This document shows, piece by piece, positions 4,763-7,624 of a stretch of DNA of 7,624 bases (the stretch's first letter is position 1; the number at the start of each line of letters is the position of its first letter). A program made the position numbers and the translations under genes. The stretch covers positions 1 through 7,624 of the forward strand of contig CAYZOV010000048.1 of assembly GCA_964480525.1 (NCBI GenBank), in the 5' to 3' direction. The notes below the pieces were generated by a model. The model was not told the DNA's origin, did not search any database, and saw nothing but the letters and a program-made list of their open reading frames with translations. The DNA comes from JAAZZIT01 sp964480525. Its GTDB lineage: Bacteria; Bacillota; Clostridia; Oscillospirales; Ruminococcaceae.

Positions 4763-7624
4763 TTATTCAGTTCTTAGTGCCACAACAGGGTCTTTCTTAG
4801 CCGCACTCTTTGACGGGATAAGTCCCGAAATAAGGGTCAAAGCCATACTTATAAGCACCAATATAATTGCCGCCGGAATCGGCAAAACTGCGTCAAGGTT
4901 TGCAATACCCGTAAGGTGGTTAATAATAATGTTAATCGGGATACAAAGCAGGTACGTTACAAGTACGCCCAAAAGTCCTGCGCAGAAACCTATGATAATT
5001 GTTTCAGCCGTAAACATACTTGACACGTTTTTCTTTGACGCACCGATAGCACGCAAAATACCGATTTCCTTTGTTCGTTCCTGAACGGAAATAAGGGTGA
5101 TTACGCCAATCATAATCGACGAAACAATAAGGGAAATTGCAACAAACGCAATCAAAACGTAGGTAATAGCGTTGATAATCGTTGTAACAGACGACATCAT
5201 AATTCCGATATAGTCTGTGTACTTGATTTTTGAAACTTCGTCTTTGCCCTTGTTGTATTCGGCGATTTTATCTTCAATCAAATCCTTGTTTTCAAAGGTC
5301 GAAGCGTAAATGTTAATGGTTGACGGGTCGTCAAGTTCTACATAACCGAGTTCTAAAATATTTGAATCATAATCCGATTCGGAAAATTCAAGAACTTCGT
5401 CGTAAAATACCGCACATTGCTCCATTGTGTACACCTGCATTTCAGCGCCAAGCCCTGCTACAAGGTCAGCCACCGTCATTTGCGACATCTGTTCCGCAAC
5501 CTGCTGTGCGTACACGCCCTTTTGCTGTTCAATCATAATCTGCTTGAACATTTCCGTAAGTTCGTCGTCGGACATATTTCCGATATACGCCATAATTTCA
5601 TCGGCACTAACGCCCATTTGCTCCCCAAGTCCCTGCGCCATTGTGGCTTCAATATCTTCTCTTGTCATCTGCGAAAGATACTGGGAAACTTGTTCTTCAA
5701 GCATTGCTTCGTCGGGAATACTCTTTATTTTAATGTAAACCTGTGCTTTTTCTGCGTCTGAAAGGGACGAAACGTAATTTTTAAATTCTTCCGCCTTAAA
5801 TTCGTCGGTTAAATCTCCGCTTGCTTCTTTAAACGGCAAACCTGTAATAACGTCCGTCCCCTTGTTTTCCATCTGCGCCTTAATTGCTTCGGATTTCTGC
5901 GACTGTTCAACAACATATTCCGTAAGAGCCTTTGTGTAACCGATTGAGCCTGTAAGCATTGTGGTTGTTGCGTCCTCGTTAGGCTTGATAATACCCGTTA
6001 CTTTAAGCTTAATTCCGTTGTCGTAAAGATAACGAATACCTGCGTCTGATTCTCTCAAATCAGTATAAAGTCCCGTCTTTTCGTCATAGCTGTAACAAGA
6101 CGAGTTGAGTACAAGGTGGTATTCGAGATTGCAGATTTCTTCATAGCTCCAGCTCTTCATCTCTGCGTCAAGCTGTGTTCCGTCCATTGCCGCCGACATA
6201 ATGTTGTCAATTTGTTCTTCGGAAATAAGACCCAAAGCGTAAAGAGTAATGTCGTTAATTTCGTTAAACTGGTCAACTACAAGTACAATTTCGTCATAGC
6301 TGTTTGGCCAAGAACCGTAAATTACGTCGTACTGGTTTTTCAAAACATCGTTAATCGGGTCGCCGTTTTTGCCCGAAAGCATTTCCTGCCAAATGTTCAT
6401 CATTGCGCTGTTCATAGGGCTAAAGGACATCATCGTACCCATCACACCCGACGAACTTTCGCCTGTTTCCATAAGTGACGACATATCCATGCCCATGTAT
6501 TCGCTGATAACGCCCATCATCAGATTTCTTGCGTCCGATTGAATAATCTGTCCGTCAACGTTCTTTGTGTAAATCATCAACGGCAAATCATACGAATACT
6601 GTACGCCGTTTACTGCGTCCTCTTTGATAAGCTTTTCTTCAACGTATTCCTTGAACGACTTCAAATCGTTGTCCTGACTTTCAAGACTGTTAAAGGAGTT
6701 CATCATGTCGTAAATTGCGGATTTTTGATAAACTGCGTCATTTTTATGCTCGGACTTTTCACTTTCCATATTCATAAAAATGTTCATAAGTTCCGTCATA
6801 TCCACCGTGGATTTTTCAATCGTAAGCGGGTACGACGAAAGGGCTTCTTCCTGAACCGTGTCAATGTAAAGGGTCATGCCCTGTGAAATTGCCAAGATTA
6901 ACGCAATACCGATTATTCCGATACTTCCCGCAAACGCCGTCAAAGTCGTTCTGCCCTTTTTGGTGAAAAGGTTTTTCAGCGACAGCATAAACGCCGTTGC
7001 AAATGACATGGACGGCTTCTTTTGTTTTTTAACGTCTTTTTTGCTTTCTTCGGCTTCCTGCACCAAAGCCTTGTTTTCTTCGTCGGTAAAAGGAACGCTG
7101 TCGTCCGTGATTTCGCCGTCAAGCATACGAATAATTCTCGTAGAATATTTTTCCGCAAGGTCAGGGTTGTGGGTTACCATAACGATAAGTCTGTCCTTTG
7201 AAATTTCTTTGAGAATTTCCATAACCTGAACGCTGGTTTCGGTGTCCAATGCGCCTGTTGGCTCGTCTGCGAGAATAATGTCAGGGTCGTTTACCAACGC
7301 TCTGGCGATTGCAACCCTCTGCATTTGTCCGCCCGACATTTCCGTCGGCTTTTTGTTAAGCTGGTTGCCCAAACCTACGTCCTCTAAGGCTTTCTTGGCT
7401 CTCTTTTTGCGTTCGCTTTTTGAAACGCCCGACAAAGTAAGAGCAAGTTCTACGTTTTGCAAAACCGTCTGATGAGGAATAAGGTTATAACTCTGGAACA
7501 CAAATCCGATTGAGTGGTTTCTGTAGGTATCCCAATCTCTGTCTTTGAAGTCTTTTGTGGAACGTCCGTTGATAACAAGGTCGCCCGAAGTGTACTGGTC
7601 AAGACCGCCGATAATGTTAAGCAT
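4763..7624 (-). CDS. Fused ABC ATPase/FtsX-type permease with a very large extracytoplasmic domain (N-terminus cut by window edge)
   Basis: The visible 953 residues are one chain of the MacB-like (type VII) ABC class; the first 35-45 residues with most of Walker A lie beyond the right edge, so the leading LNIIGGLD is what follows GKST. The ATPase shows the Q-loop FVFQ (Q44), signature MSGGQ (96-100), Walker B IILADEP (catalytic E121), D-loop GALD (124-127) and H152. A charged linker (about 175-205) precedes TM1 (about 228-248). An outer domain of about 565 residues follows, then TM2 (about 820-845), the FtsX cytoplasmic motif EIGILRAIGA (851-860), TM3 and TM4, ending KKDPVVALRTE. Such proteins use ATP for mechanical work across the membrane, for example antimicrobial peptide resistance, lipoprotein or peptide export, or control of wall hydrolases. 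The substrate is unknown. The outer domain holds a Met-rich stretch (369-415) and an internal duplication (620-731). No partner gene is in the window. Confidence 0.93.
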   Translation of the reverse strand: MLNIIGGLDQYTSGDLVINGRSTKDFKDRDWDTYRNHSIGFVFQSYNLIPHQTVLQNVELALTLSGVSKSERKKRAKKALEDVGLGNQLNKKPTEMSGGQMQRVAIARALVNDPDIILADEPTGALDTETSVQVMEILKEISKDRLIVMVTHNPDLAEKYSTRIIRMLDGEITDDSVPFTDEENKALVQEAEESKKDVKKQKKPSMSFATAFMLSLKNLFTKKGRTTLTAFAGSIGIIGIALILAISQGMTLYIDTVQEEALSSYPLTIEKSTVDMTELMNIFMNMESEKSEHKNDAVYQKSAIYDMMNSFNSLESQDNDLKSFKEYVEEKLIKEDAVNGVQYSYDLPLMIYTKNVDGQIIQSDARNLMMGVISEYMGMDMSSLMETGESSSGVMGTMMSFSPMNSAMMNIWQEMLSGKNGDPINDVLKNQYDVIYGSWPNSYDEIVLVVDQFNEINDITLYALGLISEEQIDNIMSAAMDGTQLDAEMKSWSYEEICNLEYHLVLNSSCYSYDEKTGLYTDLRESDAGIRYLYDNGIKLKVTGIIKPNEDATTTMLTGSIGYTKALTEYVVEQSQKSEAIKAQMENKGTDVITGLPFKEASGDLTDEFKAEEFKNYVSSLSDAEKAQVYIKIKSIPDEAMLEEQVSQYLSQMTREDIEATMAQGLGEQMGVSADEIMAYIGNMSDDELTEMFKQIMIEQQKGVYAQQVAEQMSQMTVADLVAGLGAEMQVYTMEQCAVFYDEVLEFSESDYDSNILELGYVELDDPSTINIYASTFENKDLIEDKIAEYNKGKDEVSKIKYTDYIGIMMSSVTTIINAITYVLIAFVAISLIVSSIMIGVITLISVQERTKEIGILRAIGASKKNVSSMFTAETIIIGFCAGLLGVLVTYLLCIPINIIINHLTGIANLDAVLPIPAAIILVLISMALTLISGLIPSKSAAKKDPVVALRTE

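Noticed and set aside
5320..6886. Plus-strand open frames opposite the ABC permease
   Set aside because: They lie entirely within the strongly supported minus-strand gene, have no ribosome-binding sites and show no domain features, so they are antisense shadows.

Overview
The window looks like chromosome of a low-to-moderate G+C Clostridia-type Firmicute, possibly a gut Oscillospiraceae or Ruminococcus relative. This rests on strong GGAGG ribosome-binding sites, near-perfect sigma-A type promoters, AT-rich intergenic DNA, a Gram-positive-style lipoprotein, and a MarR/MATE pair and fused ABC-FtsX exporter of the kind common in that group. The placement is an inference; no rRNA or marker gene is present.

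Layout. Bases 1-817 (minus) hold the N-terminal 272 residues of an aldo/keto reductase of the YghZ/MgrA type, cut by the window edge. Bases 818-1958 carry no convincing gene. This stretch is packed with diverged interspersed repeats and perfect inverted repeats, including seven consecutive hairpin candidates at 1386-1663, and ends at 1767-1791 in a piece that reads like the 3' end of a tRNA with CCA but has no tRNA body. A terminator-like palindrome (1901-1937) precedes a 202-residue lipoprotein of unknown function (1959-2567, minus), which is more AT-rich than its neighbours and has its own promoter.

From 2822 there is a compact plus-strand operon: consensus promoter, a 14-bp palindrome just downstream that probably serves as operator, a MarR-family regulator (2897-3361), and a MATE multidrug exporter (3354-4697) whose start overlaps the regulator's stop. 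The arrangement resembles staphylococcal mepRA. A hairpin terminator at 4719-4749 separates it from a convergent, very large fused ABC ATPase/FtsX-type permease (4763-7624, minus). That gene's N-terminus, including most of Walker A, lies beyond the right edge.

The genes are mostly ordinary: drug or toxic-compound export, redox metabolism and an envelope lipoprotein. The unusual part is the non-coding stretch at about 930-1800. Repeat copies there keep a small hairpin while their sequence and stem length vary, and the array abuts a tRNA-like scar. I did not find a recognisable defence, CRISPR, retron or mobile-element protein system. Calling the hairpin array a functional element is a hypothesis.
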